Assembly (NCBI GenBank): GCA_963402885.1
Contig: OY727100.1
Location: 8,233,501 to 8,297,500, forward strand
Direction: 5' to 3'
DNA: 64,000 nt
From: Antedon bifida
Lineage: Eukaryota > Echinodermata > Crinoidea > Comatulida > Antedonidae
Each line of letters opens with the position of its first letter. The stretch's first letter is position 1. Under the pieces are notes generated by a model. The model did not search any database and was not told where the DNA came from. It was given only the letters and a program-made list of their open reading frames with translations. Shown piece by piece: positions 1 through 12,929 of this stretch. Position numbers and translations under genes: made by a program.

Positions 1-89
1 TATGGAGTAAAAATTGCATGTTGCACACAAAATTTTGTGCACATGCACACTTTAAAAAAAATAGCAATAGATTGATATTGATTTAGTAA

Positions 90-712
90 TATGTCGAGGG
101 AGAGAATTACAAAGAGAAGCAGATGAGAACATAAAATTGACAGATACTTTTGAATGCAAGCAATGTTACATATATGGAAGTTAGTAGTTTTCGTAACATG
201 ACATATATGGTTGTTGAAGGATAATAATGCATCATAATAAACCCCAAGAATTTTAATGGAAAAATTGTACAGGAATTAAAAGAAATGGAGGGAATGTTGA
301 ATTTAGTATTGCAAGAGCATGTTGGATGATAGCCAGGATGATATTTTAGAGAGACAGCTTTCAAGTCGTTTTGTTATATCATGAGATTCAGAAGGATTAA
401 AATCGATATATAGCTGTAAGTCATCAGCATATATAGGTGGTAGTAATTGTTTTCTTTACTAATTTCAGTGAGAGGGAAAAGATACAGAGGGAAAAGATAC
501 AGAGAAAAAAGCAAGGGCCCAAGGATAGAACCTTGTGAAACTTGCATTCTAAGTTCTTGGGAGCAGAACTAGTATCATTGATTTCAACGCACTGGGTCCG
601 GCCAGTCAGATAAGATCGAAACCAATCATTCCTATTAATTTGAGACCAAAACTTTGTGACCTGGTTGCTAAATATTTGTATGACCATTTTCTTGACCAGT
701 GGTCATATGGAG
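90..712 (-). pseudogene. Decayed non-LTR retrotransposon reverse transcriptase fragment
   Basis: Read on the minus strand, this stretch gives, in order, WFRSYLTGRTQCVEI, a worn form of the PQG-SILGP block (SLGPCFFL), then YADDLQLYI (YADD codons at 420-431), then KISSWLSSNML, IKILGVYYD and HICHVTKTTNFHICN. This is the palm-to-thumb order of CR1/Jockey-like LINE reverse transcriptases. The YADD block is in a different frame from WFRSYL, and stops follow KISSWLSSNML, so the copy is dead. The endonuclease and the early RT blocks are absent, which fits a 5'-truncated insertion. The family assignment within the non-LTR group is uncertain. Confidence 0.8.
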
Positions 713-1558
713 TCTTGGTAAACTTTTAGCAGTTGTTTGTTAGAGTGATATCAATACAAGTGTATTTTGATATTAAGCATGACAATATTCATTACTGTAG
801 TTATTGAAATATAAAATGTGCTCCATGCAAAAAGTTTTGTGTATTTCTGTTCTATTAGAGCAAATAAATAAATACTGAGACTAAAATTATAACTCTCTGA
901 CCAGTGGTCACTGAGATATTGATAAGGTCATTTTCTTCACCAATGGTCAAAATAGAGTTTCACATTCACGGCAAAAGAAATATGTATTGTGACACCAACT
1001 ACGACTATATCCGCTCAACAATTTTTGAGATATGTAAAATTTGCTCTAAGCTAAAAATGTTTGTTCCGGGTAAAAATGTCAAAATAAGGGTTTATTGACA
1101 GTTATTACATTAGAGCAAATATATTTAAATCGCTACTGCGCAAAAGGGAGCGCTCTTGGAAAGCCCTTTGTTCCAACTATACAAACATAATTATAATACT
1201 ATAGGTAGCAATATTACTTGTGTAACATACTCAGCAGATAATATTTTTTAAGCCAGGTACTCCTTCAAAGTTTTCAGTGTTATTAAATATCCATAGTAAG
1301 AACAAGTCAGTATATTTTGAAGGTAACGTATAAATAGAAATAACAAAAAAACAACATTACAATGTATACGGCATAAATGTATGCATAGTTCTATCTGCTT
1401 AGACCCAAGAATCAGAGCGTTTTTTATGCAAGGCATTGGAATGTTGATTGTTGTGTCTGAACACCTTGACTTTTAGCGCCATTGATTACCGTACGCCTTG
1501 CGTTAGATAACAAACCTAACGCCGCGAGTCTGAACATACCCTTATACACTTTACTAAA
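713..1558. other. No gene recognised
   Basis: AT-rich sequence with only short random open frames. Near 690-960 the phrase ACCAGTGGTCA recurs, twice followed by a similar context, which suggests a small old repeat. No splice-bounded coding signal was seen. Confidence 0.5.
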
Positions 1559-1694
1559 GGCCACCTCAGACAGCATTATACGACAAGGCCCGACAACGAT
1601 TCATCTTGTCTGGATTTGACTCGTCGGTGCTGTCAGAGTTGAATCTAGACAAGACATCTTGAGATAGCGTTGAGCGAAGCTGTCTGAGATGGCC
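1559..1694. mobile_element. Small terminal-inverted-repeat element
   Basis: The stretch opens with GGCCACCTCAGACAGC and closes with GCTGTCTGAGATGGCC. These are inverted copies matching at 15 of 16 positions. The interior is more GC-rich than its surroundings and has no open frame. This is the layout of a short non-autonomous DNA element (MITE). I see no clear target-site duplication, so the exact boundary is uncertain. Confidence 0.5.
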
Positions 1695-2385
1695 ATACCT
1701 ATATACTTGTATGAAAGTTTGCACAAGAATTTCCAATTTTTTTTTTGCCGAATACCTAAATACATACTGTACCAATATTAATATATTGACAATGACATTA
1801 CAAAAGCTTCTTGCAGTAATATCGATATCACTCAGTGCAAGCTGCAATCTATATATAAATTATGGTTATTTCTGACATAGGCGAGCACAATGCAAAAACT
1901 TCGGTACAAATCTCCGCCATGGATACCTACCTTATCTATCTCAGATGTACCGTGAAACGTAGATTTGATAACATTAGTTTTCACATCGACGCTATTGTTC
2001 GATATTTCTATCGTAGGAAGATATTATAAAGGGTTTTATAAGAAATTTTCTGATTTCAATCGGTAAATTTTAACTCTATGCGCGTAATTTCCGGGTTCAC
2101 GGTAAGGTGTGTCAATCACCTTGCAAGTTCCCTGCATGGTTGGTTTCAACCAGGGAGTTGTAAAACAACTCCCTGTTTCAACTAAGTTGGCCGTTGGTGT
2201 TTGGTGGCGATAGCCATTTTGGTTTTTTGTTTGTTTTCAGACCGCGCGTGTGAAGGTATAGTAATTACATAAAGATCAAATTAAATATATTCATAAAACA
2301 TAGAAGTAAATTGTGGGAAATAATTATATAAAATGACATCGAGAGAATTGATGTCATTGATGTCTTTTGTTTGAAATCGAATGAA
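1695..2385. other. No gene; one perfect hairpin
   Basis: No coding signal. At 2151-2175 there is a perfect 11-bp stem, CAGGGAGTTGT pairing with ACAACTCCCTG across an AAA loop, itself bracketed by direct GTTTCAAC copies. It is probably part of an old repeat; no terminator function is claimed. Confidence 0.5.
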
Positions 2386-2520
2386 ACCCCGATAGCTGAG
2401 TTGTTGAGTAAGCTGCCAGGACTTTATGTATACTGTGCGCTATCTGTGTCCCATCAGGACCCTGGGATACTTCTGCCCATGTTGCAAGCCGTCTAAAACG
2501 TCTTCCTTCTTAGGCCAAAA
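2386..2520 (+). repeat. Possible tRNA-derived SINE head
   Basis: CCCCGATAGCTGAGTTGTTG followed by AGTAAGCTGCCAGGACTT resembles a tRNA D-arm and box A region continuing into an anticodon arm. A clear box B is not visible. It could be a decayed SINE; chance resemblance is possible. Confidence 0.3.
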
Positions 2521-2779
2521 CGGCTCACTGTGTCGCGGAATAATGTATTAATTATACCAATTAGGATGGTATTTATTTGAATAAATGCCCGGAACACCTC
2601 CTCAATAAATCATCACTAAAAATAATTATCCCACTCTCACCTAGCTTGAAAATATTAGATTAGATTTTAGACGTTATTTTAAGTTTAAAAAAATTTATGA
2701 TTCACTCACAAAAATTCAAATGCGTCTACTGCTTTGATACTGCAACTGTATACTTGACTGGTTTGATATACATTATGCT

Positions 2780-2860
2780 GCATTCATTATTTGCTTTATA
2801 TAACACCTAAATAAATTCCTGTCATTATGGGTCACATTGCGTGCAATAGTATGCACTATT
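2780..2860 (-). repeat. End fragment of a foldback MITE family
   Basis: The run CATTATTTG, ATAACACCTAAATAAATTCC, TGTCATT, GGGTCACA is the reverse complement of the run at 32720-32790 and is also related to 31885-31960 and 31985-32060. It is therefore one end of the family described at 31972-32231. The other half is missing here. Confidence 0.55.
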
Positions 2861-3149
2861 GAACTGTCGTTCAATTGTACTTTTATTCGTGTACGAAAAA
2901 AAAAATCTTTTCGCATTTGGAAAATATTTTTTTTATACTATTGCTTTTGAAAAACACCTATTTTGTACTTCCGTCACGAAGATTGATTGTTACGACTGGT
3001 TTCGTGCTGGAAGTACATTTTTGGAGAGATGTACTAATTTATTTACCAAAAAAGGCATTTAAATTAGCTTTAAATAGCATGATTTTTATTAATTAATGGG
3101 AACAGTTGAAAAAGTTTATTTTAGAATAGTACTGTAGATGATGATTTTT

Positions 3150-3425
3150 TGTATACTATTCGTCTAATGGCGAGAACATTTCATTTCTTGAAAGACATAG
3201 CATTGGTTGGTGTGTGTGGCTTTTCTGAAAACTATTGTTGCTATTTTCATCAATCATACGAGTGAATCCAGGAATTGGATACAGTTATCTGCTGTGGATA
3301 TGTCTTCGTAAAGTAAAATTAATGTCTTCGTCGATTTTGTTTAGGTGTTGTAGTAAAGGTTGTGTTGCGTCTTTGGGAATTATCATTATGTCATCTACAT
3401 ATCTTTTTCATAGCCTCAGTTTGAT
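3150..3425 (-). pseudogene. Penelope-like element reverse transcriptase fragment
   Basis: On the minus strand the text KRYVDDIMIIPKDATQPLL is followed by LLQHLNKIDEDINFT and, after a stop, a worn NNSFQKSHTHQ that recalls the YRKPTHTD block. RYVDD codons are at 3390-3404. A K/R-Y-V-D-D motif, then a HLN...I-x-FT block, then the K-x-THT block is the Penelope-like order. Stops interrupt it, so it is a relic. Its neighbour at 3430-3860 is a Penelope-like piece on the opposite strand. Confidence 0.7.
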
Positions 3426-3429
3426 ATCG

Positions 3430-3860
3430 ATGTGTGCTGTAGTATTGCCTATGCCTGTAAGTACAGCACACACCGACAGGAAATAGCGACACTAAAGCCT
3501 TCAGGAAAGCCATGCACACTTCTACACAGATGTAACAATATAACCTTAAACAATTCAGACAAACAGATCGAAATCAAGACAATACAACTTCACTCAAACA
3601 GTGTAAACTACAGTCATGGACAATTAGAAACGTACAAAGTAACTTAGAAAACTCGCACACCTCCCGTAGAGGAAGACATGAGAAGGTCGGCAACTATCCC
3701 ATTGTGAAATGGTTTACGAGTAGGGCACTCAAGACAAGAATAAAAGAACATAAGAAAGATGTTGACAACACCAAAACCATACAGCCACACACATTGTGGA
3801 ATGCTTCTTCCAGTGAGAAAGGGTCGAGGAATATCCCGCTTATCTGGACTCATTAAGTAG
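3430..3860 (+). pseudogene. Penelope-like element fragment with GIY-YIG-type tail
   Basis: On the plus strand VSTAHTDRK (about 3455-3484) resembles the end of the Penelope YRKPTHTDR block. Further on, SRALKTRIKEHKKDVDN (about 3719-3769) matches the core of the GIY-YIG endonuclease of these elements (R-x-L-x-T-R-x-x-E-H-x-x-D). HTLWNASSSEKGS follows. Stops and frame changes lie between, so it is inactive. The strand is opposite to the RT piece just upstream, which means a local inversion or two separate insertions. Confidence 0.6.
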
Positions 3861-4059
3861 ATTTTGCGATGCACCTTAATCTCGCGATTGTTCTGAAATC
3901 ATATGTACATCCCTAATATGGTCCTCGGTCAAGTTGTCCTTCAAGGTCTCTAGGCCTAGCAAACAATGGCTCTCGTAGGATCGCGATCAAAAAACAATGC
4001 AGTTCGTAGGATTGCGATCAAAAACAATACCTAGTAGCCACGAAGCTGGAACGTGGGTA

Positions 4060-4140
4060 ATTTTTAGCTGTACTGTAGTGCATTAAGAGCTTGCTTATTT
4101 GCGCTATATAAGAATGAACTATTATTATTATTATAAAACA
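4060..4140 (+). repeat. SINE-like 3' tail
   Basis: TTTGCGCTATATAAGAATG followed by ATTATTATTATTAT has the look of the 3' tail of a short retroposon ending in a trinucleotide run. The head is not recognisable here. Confidence 0.35.
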
Positions 4141-5163
4141 AAATTGTTCTATACGTTAATCTTAATCACAATAGGTGGGGATATAGCAGCTTTCGTTTTC
4201 GCAAATTGCCACAGAAAACCATACCTGCATGGTAATAGAATATTTCCTGCACACACTTCTGTGAGAAACAGGTTAAAGAACAAGATTGGCTTCAACGTAA
4301 AATTACAGAATCAATTAGCATAAAGGAAACAGTATAAAACGATGAACATGGCACGAAACAATGTCATTCATTCCTAACAACTGGTCTCTTAAACTACACT
4401 TGAAACCATCCAGTGGCTGGAAAGGAGCCCAATTGACATCATAGTAACACACAACTGACAAACTGTAGCGGACTGTTTTGACACGCAAGTTATATCTTGT
4501 TTAATTATCAATATATTTTTTACTTTTCCATACAGCATTTAAAATATTTCCTTAATAAAGATTTTTTTGTCTCAGATATTAATTACAAATTTAACATCAA
4601 GTGTCAAGATGCACTGCATGATACTACTGTACGACTGTACCTAAATTCAGATTTTAATACATGGTGTACTGTATAATGGCAAGAACTGTAAGACCAGAAT
4701 TTCTGTATGTTTTTTGCACCGCGCATTTAGGCAGTTTTATATTCAAGGGAACGGAAGCATTAGGAAACTGTATTACGCGAAAGCTATAGTTTACTACTGT
4801 TTTGCTGAAAAAATGGGAATTTGTAAACTGGGCTGGGCTCAAATCCTAAAGCATGTCTGGAAGAAGAGTGTACGAGATTTATGCAGACAGTACTACAGTC
4901 TGTAAGACCGGTTTAATAAACAATATTTTCCGTAGTAATTCACCATTTTTCAAATTCTTCCTCTATGGTAAATAATTTTGGCGAATGGTGTGTATAGACA
5001 AAGAATTGTTGATTAGAGAGTAAGATTGTCGTCGGCTGTACGATGAAGGTTTTGGGAAATTAGAAATTTTGTTTACTGGAATGTTGGGGTATGTGGGTCC
5101 CTACAACTTTAGGGAGTAATGCCCCCCACCTACCCCGAAATATGCACAGTACTATAGTTTAGT
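4141..5163. other. No gene recognised
   Basis: AT-rich DNA. Open frames of 60-75 codons occur on both strands but overlap one another, have low-complexity composition and show no domain. TACTGT and ACAGTA words are frequent. Confidence 0.5.
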
Positions 5164-5435
5164 TTAAAGATATATTGTCCCCCAAAAACATGAAAAGTGA
5201 AGATTAATTAAATCAGACTTTGAATATGTTATTTTGTAGTTTTAATAAAGTTAATCAAAAAACCTCGCAAACAAATTAATAATCAATCACTTTTACAGTT
5301 TTTTCAGGTAAATACTTTTTTTTTCAATCCAATTTTTGGTCAAAGTGGATAACTATTAATATGTTAATTAAAATGACATATTCAACCACAATGTTGGCAA
5401 GAATTATTTTTTCAGGGGGGACAATACATCTTTAA
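5164..5435. mobile_element. piggyBac-type MITE, short copy (family 1)
   Basis: A TTAA at 5164-5167 precedes AGATATATTGTCCCCC, and GGGGGACAATACATCT precedes a TTAA at 5432-5435. The ends are inverted copies differing at one position and are flanked by TTAA, the target duplicated by piggyBac transposons. A longer copy with the same ends lies at 27912-28435. Both share an interior phrase near the right end (GGT-AAAGT-GATAACTA, AAAATGAC). No transposase frame is present, so it is non-autonomous. Confidence 0.8.
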
Positions 5436-8400
5436 GTTGTATTTTTTTTCTATACATCATGGACTCTGTTCTGAAATAAAATTTGATTTGTTTCATTCAT
5501 AATATACATCCTCAAAACAGTGATGTATTTAATTAATACCCGATAGGCCCTGCTGCTTTATGATTAAATAGAGCATTTCATTTTCAGACTATAATTTTAC
5601 GTTAATAATTGATAATATACAATTATTTCTTAAATTATAATTAAAACTGTTGGAAAAAGTCTACCCCTTTTTTTGTAAGAAATATTGCTTGTTTAAATGT
5701 GTTGTAAGGTTTATCTACACTATTTGTTTTATAAGATCACATGCCTGTTGATCAATTGTACTAAGTTGGTACAATAAACTAAGCGATTAACTAAAAAGCT
5801 GTAGTGTTGACATGCTATACAGTGTGGTAAATGAAAGTTACTAAAATAAAGAAACAATTTGGATGGAAAATTGTCTGGAAGAATCATGGTGTAATGGAGG
5901 GATATCGGACTAGCTGGAGAGGTTTGATACCTGTCGGCGCTCTGGTCTTCTTTTTTTGGAAGGGTACCTTATACCATATTATTAGATTGTTGTATCCTTA
6001 GGAAGATACATCAAACATTTGTATTTATTTCAGTTTTATTGAAAAAGGATGAAAACATTTTCACTGTTAATCTTGGTATGGAAACAAGGGACAGATAGCA
6101 ATGATTTGACAGAGGAACAAAGGCAACCAGATTGACTGTATATTGACTTTATATGTTAGCATAAAGATCTTGATGGCATAAGCTTACCTACATGGGCAGC
6201 AATATTTTGTATTTTTTTAACCGGTGAAGAAAAGAGAACAAAAAGAGAATTAGAGTAGTTTGTTGAAATAAAAGCAAGAACAATGAGTCTTAACTGAACT
6301 TGTCCGATTCTGCAGGTATTTTAAAGATTATAACTGGGACGATATAACGCAAGCAGATACAAGCAAATACTGTACTGGTGGACCGCGAGGAATCCCATCA
6401 AGATTATCAACACATTTGAGTTCAATTGTACTTAGTTTGAGTGACGGAAATTGATTCTCTTTGCCTTTGGATCAGACGTAAAGCTGTTGTTTGTCCTGTG
6501 AAACATACAATGCCAACACATGAAGAATTTAGTGCACTATTATTTAAAACAAAGCTGCTGTCCATGGTAAGTGGTGAAATGTGGTTGAAAATGTCTTCAA
6601 CAGAGTATGAATAAGAAAACATACATTTTGTAAGCGTACTTAAATATAGAATATAACATTTTATGCAGTTTGCTTCACTATCCAGTAAGTGATGCGGAAA
6701 TGTTATCCTAAACCTACCATGTCTGCATTGCTTTTTTTTGTTACTATTCTCACTCGCTTTCATTTCATACAAATAATAAAATAAAAGATATTTTATTTTG
6801 ATTGGTTATTCATTTTGTGCAAGCGTAAATTGCAAGAAATTGAATGGATGTACAAACTCTTTTATAAAAAACATACTAAACAATATAAACTATTATTTGT
6901 GGATAATAATAATTTTGTAACGTATAAGATTGATGTGGCAATAACAATAACTTCATGGGTTATGGCAATCATGAAATTATTTGTATGAAAATTATAAAAC
7001 AGTAGGGTTTTAACTGTGAAAAGTATGACAAAGTTCTTATTCTTTAAAGTTTATTAACCAAAAAAGTGTACCAGATAGGTTTGAAATATTGTAGTATATG
7101 AAGCAAAAAACGAAGTTAGAATTGTTGAACACCTTGCAGTAATCTATCATACCTCAACGTAGGCAAATGTGTAAAATACCCCACCTTGGCCTATCACAAT
7201 TCTAGCATCTTTTTAATGCTGAATGACTTATTCTAACATTCTTGATTTTGATTAAAGGAAATGATGATTCACATCACTTACAATTTAAATAAAGTGAAAA
7301 AAATATATTTTTCCGGAGAAATCTCACTGCATGTAGGAGAATTTTACAGTAGGCGGAGTTATGCACTCTCTGAGCGGCTTTCTAGTTTATTAAATGCGTT
7401 ACTGCAATGCATAATTAATAGTTGTATTGGGTACAACAAATGTTGGTGAAAGAAAATAGTATTGCTACTGAATTTTAGAAAACTTTAATAATCCAAGTAT
7501 CCTGTAATTTGCTATGGCGAAATGTTGTAATTATTGTTTAAAGTTTTGTTGCAATTTGCGACAGAATTTCTCCAAGCTAATCAACTCAAGTCAGGGAAAA
7601 TGGCAGTGTAGACAATCCCACTTGCGAACTCTGAGAAAGTAAAATTTTTTTTATTCACTTTTGTTTTGATCGCTAAACAGCTTATAATATAAAATAATAA
7701 ATATTTAAGAGCGTTGCGTAGCACATAAAAACAATTTATTGGCTACAGTATAGTGTAATATTTTTATGAATATCAATTATAATTTCTTATGTGAAAGATT
7801 GGTGTTTTTAATGTATATGTATTTTGCAATGTTTTTGTGTTTTAGAGTGCGTGAAGATGGTCATATCGCAAATCATGTGTTTGCAATATTTTAAAGATTT
7901 TCTTGATTGAAAATGTAAAGTGTCGAACCAGAATTCATCTCAGTTTTTCCATATAGTGTAAATGGAAATGTCATCTAAGTTGGTTGTTGTCTTTGAATGT
8001 TTTTATATAAATTTATTGAACTAGATGGTACCATCTAGGTTGTGCCTAAAGAATACATTTTGGCGTAAAAAAACTGACAATGTTCAAATGTTCACTAGGC
8101 TATATGTGTACAGAAGGACTATGCAGGACTAAATACCTGTAGTTCACATGGAGCAAATACAGACATGGTGATTGATGTAATGGCTGCAGGTCCAAAGAGG
8201 AAACATTTTTTTAAATATATTATTTATTTACTCAGTATAGAAATGTATTAATTAATTTAATAATGTACCACTGAACACAATAAACATTTGCCCTTTAATA
8301 CTTTGTTGAAACTGCCACAATAAAAATTCAGTAGCATGTGTCGAGTTTGAGAATCAATTTTTAATAGTATAGTTTATTTGTATAAATATGTTTATGTATC

Positions 8401-11400
8401 CGACAGTGTACCCACACTCACAGTAAAAATCTGCGCTTTAAATGGCGACCGAAAATGCCCATAAATTCTTCACTTAATGTATGTACCAACTAAGGTATGG
8501 AGACTGAATTTGTTATGTCATCCACAACTTCTAGAAAACCCAAATATTGTATTTATGCACTGATTTATTATGGAAGGGAATATCAATATCAAATCATCAA
8601 TCAACCACTTTGTTAAATTTATGTTCAACAGTATGATGTTGTATTTGAGCTGGTTAACCGGATATCAGTAATTTAAGAAACAATTATTGTAGAAATAGGT
8701 ATGTATTGTAAATACAAAGCATTCTCGCACTATTGTGGGTGCGGTTATTTTTCATGTCATAATTTAATATATGAATAGCGTGCTTTTTTCTTACATTGCG
8801 GGTGCAATTTAACAATCCATGGCTGTGATACAAGCCACACACGTGCATTCTCCATACAGCGTTGAAAGCACGTAAAATGTAGGTTCTACTATACTTGTTT
8901 TAAAACAATCAAATGTTTGAAATGTCTTGTTTACATTGTCATATGTTTTGTTGTAATCACAATATAAAGTATACATTTTCATAGCTCTTTTGCATAGAAA
9001 AATTCTAAAGCACCAAATTTATTAATAAATACCATTATTTAATATTAAAAATAACAATAACAAATCAATAATAAACGTTATTCCTTTTTAAACCAGTTTT
9101 CTGGAATAACAACAGCATTTTTTAAACACCTTCAGAGATATATCTATTCAAATAATAATTTGATCCCTTTAGATGCAATGTGAAAATACATTTCTAAAAT
9201 AAAAAATACAGTACTAATATGTGTATTGTATGATTAAAAAAAAAATCAAAGTAAAAAGTTTGAAATGGATTATAAAAACTTCCAAAAAATGTTTAAAAAT
9301 TGTGTTTATTAATAAAAAGATAATTATATTATTGGTGGCACTGTTCTGAATGACGAATTGCGTACACTACTGTACTTGTGCATTATTATTAAAAGCATAT
9401 TTATATAATAATACATTTACTGAAAAGTATTATACATTTAAACATATTTGATTATTTGTCTAGGCCCAATCAAATCAACATCTCGTCGGCTTACCTGCTA
9501 CAAACAAGCATGTTGCTCAGGCTCAGACACACACGATCAATTCATATTTCACAGTACGCCTTGAGTCAAGCGCGAAAGCACAATGGGTTATTTTTGTTTT
9601 CCCAATAACATGGTACGTCTTAAGCATTACTTTTGTGAGAAAATCGCAAGAAATCAGTGTTTTAATTGTCTCTAGTCTACAAAATATTATTAAAGAACGA
9701 TCTAGGTTTTTGTTTTTTTTTGCATATTATAACTACAGTAGCCAACATTACAAATTCTAATTTTTTGCATGGTCTAAGCATCTAGGCACAAGTTGATGTA
9801 GGGCCTAGTCAAAATATTTCAGCCAGCCCATTTTTTCAAGCATGATTTTTTGTACCACCGAAGTACAATGCGACACCCCCACCTAATTTTGGCAAGCTTT
9901 GACTTAATTATATAGTCAATCGGAAAATACTGTAACTCAAATGAAGAAAAGTACAATAAAAATTCCTATTGAATTTTTGTCTACAATAGACAGTTTACAA
10001 AATCACATTAATCTTATTATTACATGTAGAGCATTTCCTGACATGAAGATAATTGACTGGAAAACGTACAAAGAATCAGTATGCATACAAATGATAGTCT
10101 GAATTTAGACTAGGTTATAAAAAACAAGAATTAACCAGTTGGTTAATCATAAGCTTTTAAGAAAGAATAAGAAAAATCATTACACAAAGCTATCCCCTGT
10201 TAACATGATATTTGGTTCGTACAAGACGAAGGAAATTGGTGCCATACACAGTATAATTGCAAGCCAAGAGTAGACACCACTTGTAATTATAGATTGTATT
10301 GACTGTTACTGTATACCAACAGGCATTAATCTAATGCATAGCAAGCTTTGTATAATTGGACAAACTGAAATGCAAAAGATCAGAAATTGTTTCAGTAAAA
10401 ACTTTAAATAATAAATAGGGCCTGTTTTCTGCTGCATATCCTCAAAATACGGTATATTTCATTTAGTATTTTGAGTACCCCGGGTGGTTGTCATTAATTT
10501 TACCCAAACTGCCTTTCGATCCCCACAAAATGAAGACAAGTTATTCTTTCTCTTAGAATTTGTTATGCTGGCAATGTTGTAGCCTACAGTACTGCTTTCA
10601 GAGGCTCCTCATTTTTGTATTGACTTGTTTCATTGACAAGTCAGCACCCCGTACTCAAATTATCTTTATAAATCTGGCTGTCCTGTTTGTTCCCTTTTAA
10701 TTCCACCCCCCCCCCCCCCCCACCACAGATTAATTGCAAACGTTATGATGTTGTTCTGACTGACTAGATATCTATCTTTATAAAAAGTTTACAGAAAATA
10801 AAAAATACTGTATTTTTTATTGGCAGCAGAAAAAGGTATACAAAATACGGTATAAATTTATAAATACTGTATTTTATCCACAAATTTGGTAGGCCAAAAT
10901 ACATATTTGTGAGCACCATTTCTGATGGCAAAAATACAACATATACGGTATTTAGAAAATACCATATTATATACAGTATTTAGAAAATACCATATTATAA
11001 TACGGTATTTATTTGGCAGCAGATACAAGTCCATATAGTTATAATACTGTATTTTAAACAAAGATTTTTTTTTTCAGAAAGATTTTTTTTTTATCAGAAA
11101 TGAATTCTGAACAATCCATCTACTGTCGAAGCCATGATGGTATCAAATCCACTGAAGTTCAAACTCCCTCATCAACACAGAAGATGAGATGCTTGAACAT
11201 GAATTATGGGTAATTGGGACTCGAGTTGAGGATGGTTTTGAATTGTTGCTTAGGACTAACAAACTGTAAATGTTATTTCGTAAAAAAAAAAAAAAAGAAA
11301 TGGCAACTTGCAAACGTATTCAAGACAAGGCTCTTTATTTATTGCTTTAAAAATCACACAATTCCTAGTATTAATTTATAAAAAAAAATTCAAAGTTAAT

Positions 11401-12550
11401 AAAATAGTGATCTATAATAAAGACATGGTACATCATACTCTATGTATACTGTATCCTTCAGATAAATATAAATATGATCCTGTTTTTTTTTTTAAACACT
11501 ACAGTATTTGGCCAGACTCAAAATATTTGTTTTCCTGTCATAGAGAGAGTATTTTGTTTCATCTGGAGTCATAATCAAGTTCATCAACATTGTATGGAAA
11601 AAAATAATGAGAAGATGAGGGATAGTATACTACTGTACTTTACAAGCTGCTGGGTTGGTTGTGCATACGAGGACAGCTAACCGAAACCGATATTTGCTAT
11701 TTAAATGTGGTGGTTGGGTAACAGGAGCTTTGGGGGTTGGTTGCTGCCAAAACAAGTGAACAGTGATAAAAGAAAAACACCGAGACATATACTGCTTTAA
11801 ACTGCGAACAAATGACTACAATCACCCAGGGGAATACTGTAGGCTTTTTCAAAAGGTGTTTACCCCCTCTTTAGTCAGTCAGAAAACAGTTTCCTGAGAT
11901 TTGAAAGTCATTTATTAAATATTTATACCATGAAGCACCCCTACATCAAAAAAGTGACTTACCTTTACACGACATTGTAAAGTTATACAAAATTTGTTTT
12001 AAATTAAACTTGACAGAATCAGGCGAGTCATTTATCCCATCACCATTTCTAATTTAACAATACTATTGTAGGGTTACCGAGAGTTGACTCTGTTATTGCC
12101 ACGATTCAACTACGCATACGTTACTAAGCATGCTGTGTCATTGACGTAATTTGTATAATAATTCTTTTGAGTGTTTGTTTATTTACCTATCATTTTATCA
12201 GATCAAATATTTTTTATTGCCATTATATTCAACCACAAATGTGATATAATATTGTATTTTATAGCGCGTAAAGGTTTTGTTTAAAATAATATTCAACCTT
12301 GTTTTTGTAGTTGAGCCTCTCATTACCTGGCATTTGTTTATCATCCTACGCCAAGATAATATAGTTCCTGATGCCTTGTGCTTATTAGAAGTGATAAAGT
12401 ATTTTCTTGATATGAGGCGTTTATTGTTTAAATCTTTTAGAGAAAAGAGAATATTCTGTGAGGCTCAACTACTGTACAAAACCACCATTTTGTGTTATCA
12501 TAAGCCAATCAAATCTGAGCTTTCCCTTGATATTGGCAGAGTTCTGCGGT
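5436..12550. other. Seven kilobases without a recognisable gene
   Basis: No frame here shows a domain, and no chain of splice-bounded coding blocks could be built. The 116-codon frame on the minus strand at 6422-6772 has no recognisable motif. Visible items are a 15-16 base C run near 10699-10716, and a cluster at 10800-11060 in which AATACTGTATTTT and its variants AATACGGTATTT and AATACCATATT recur about ten times. Several A and T homopolymers also occur. Confidence 0.45.
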
Positions 12551-12552
12551 GC

Positions 12553-12606
12553 TGACGTCACGACGTGTCGCGACAGTAGGTAGCGCTGCCTGGTTGCTAG
12601 GGCAAC
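12553..12606. promoter_or_regulatory. Candidate promoter element: CRE plus X-box-like palindrome
   Basis: A perfect TGACGTCA (CREB/ATF site) lies at 12553-12560. A GTTGCTAGGGCAAC palindrome lies at 12593-12606 and resembles the RFX X-box (two GTTGCC-type half sites two bases apart, one base off consensus). The DNA between is CpG-rich against an AT-rich background. No coding start is adjacent. The nearest start, GCP2, is 3 kb downstream and has a splice acceptor just before its ATG, so a noncoding first exon upstream is plausible. Promoter function is inference. Confidence 0.4.
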
Positions 12607-12704
12607 CAAAAGTGCTTTTGTATAATTTGTTGTCACGATTCATGCATAGCAAACTGCGAATGTAAATTCGATTTACTTTTTTTTTGTTGATAATTTGTTT
12701 ACAA

Positions 12705-12929
12705 TTGTCGTATTCGATTGGGAACTTTCGTTGTCAACGTAAAGATTCGTTGAGTACTTTTTGTATTCGAATTGTAAATTTGTGCTCAACAGAAAGTCAT
12801 TCGAATAGAAAACGTTGACAACGAAAGCTTTTTCGTTAAGAACAATCTCAACGCTCAAAATACTCCGTTAAAGAAGTACTCAACGGAAAAACTGTACTCA
12901 ACGGTGAAAGTCTAAATCGAATACGACAA
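12705..12929. mobile_element. TIR element with TTGTCGTATTCGATT ends
   Basis: TTGTCGTATTCGATT at 12705-12719 is repeated perfectly inverted as AATCGAATACGACAA at 12915-12929. The interior of about 195 bp has no open frame of note but several internal partial repeats (GTTGACAACGAAAG, ACTCAACGGAAAAA and similar). This fits a small non-autonomous DNA transposon. No target duplication was identified. Confidence 0.55.

Noticed and set aside
6422-6772. 116-codon minus-strand frame
   Set aside because: No motif, no splice or promoter context, and composition like the surrounding DNA. It is not supported as a gene.
12277-12555. 92-codon plus-strand frame ending next to the CRE
   Set aside because: No recognisable domain, and its end overlaps the candidate promoter. 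A short real exon cannot be excluded but is not supported.
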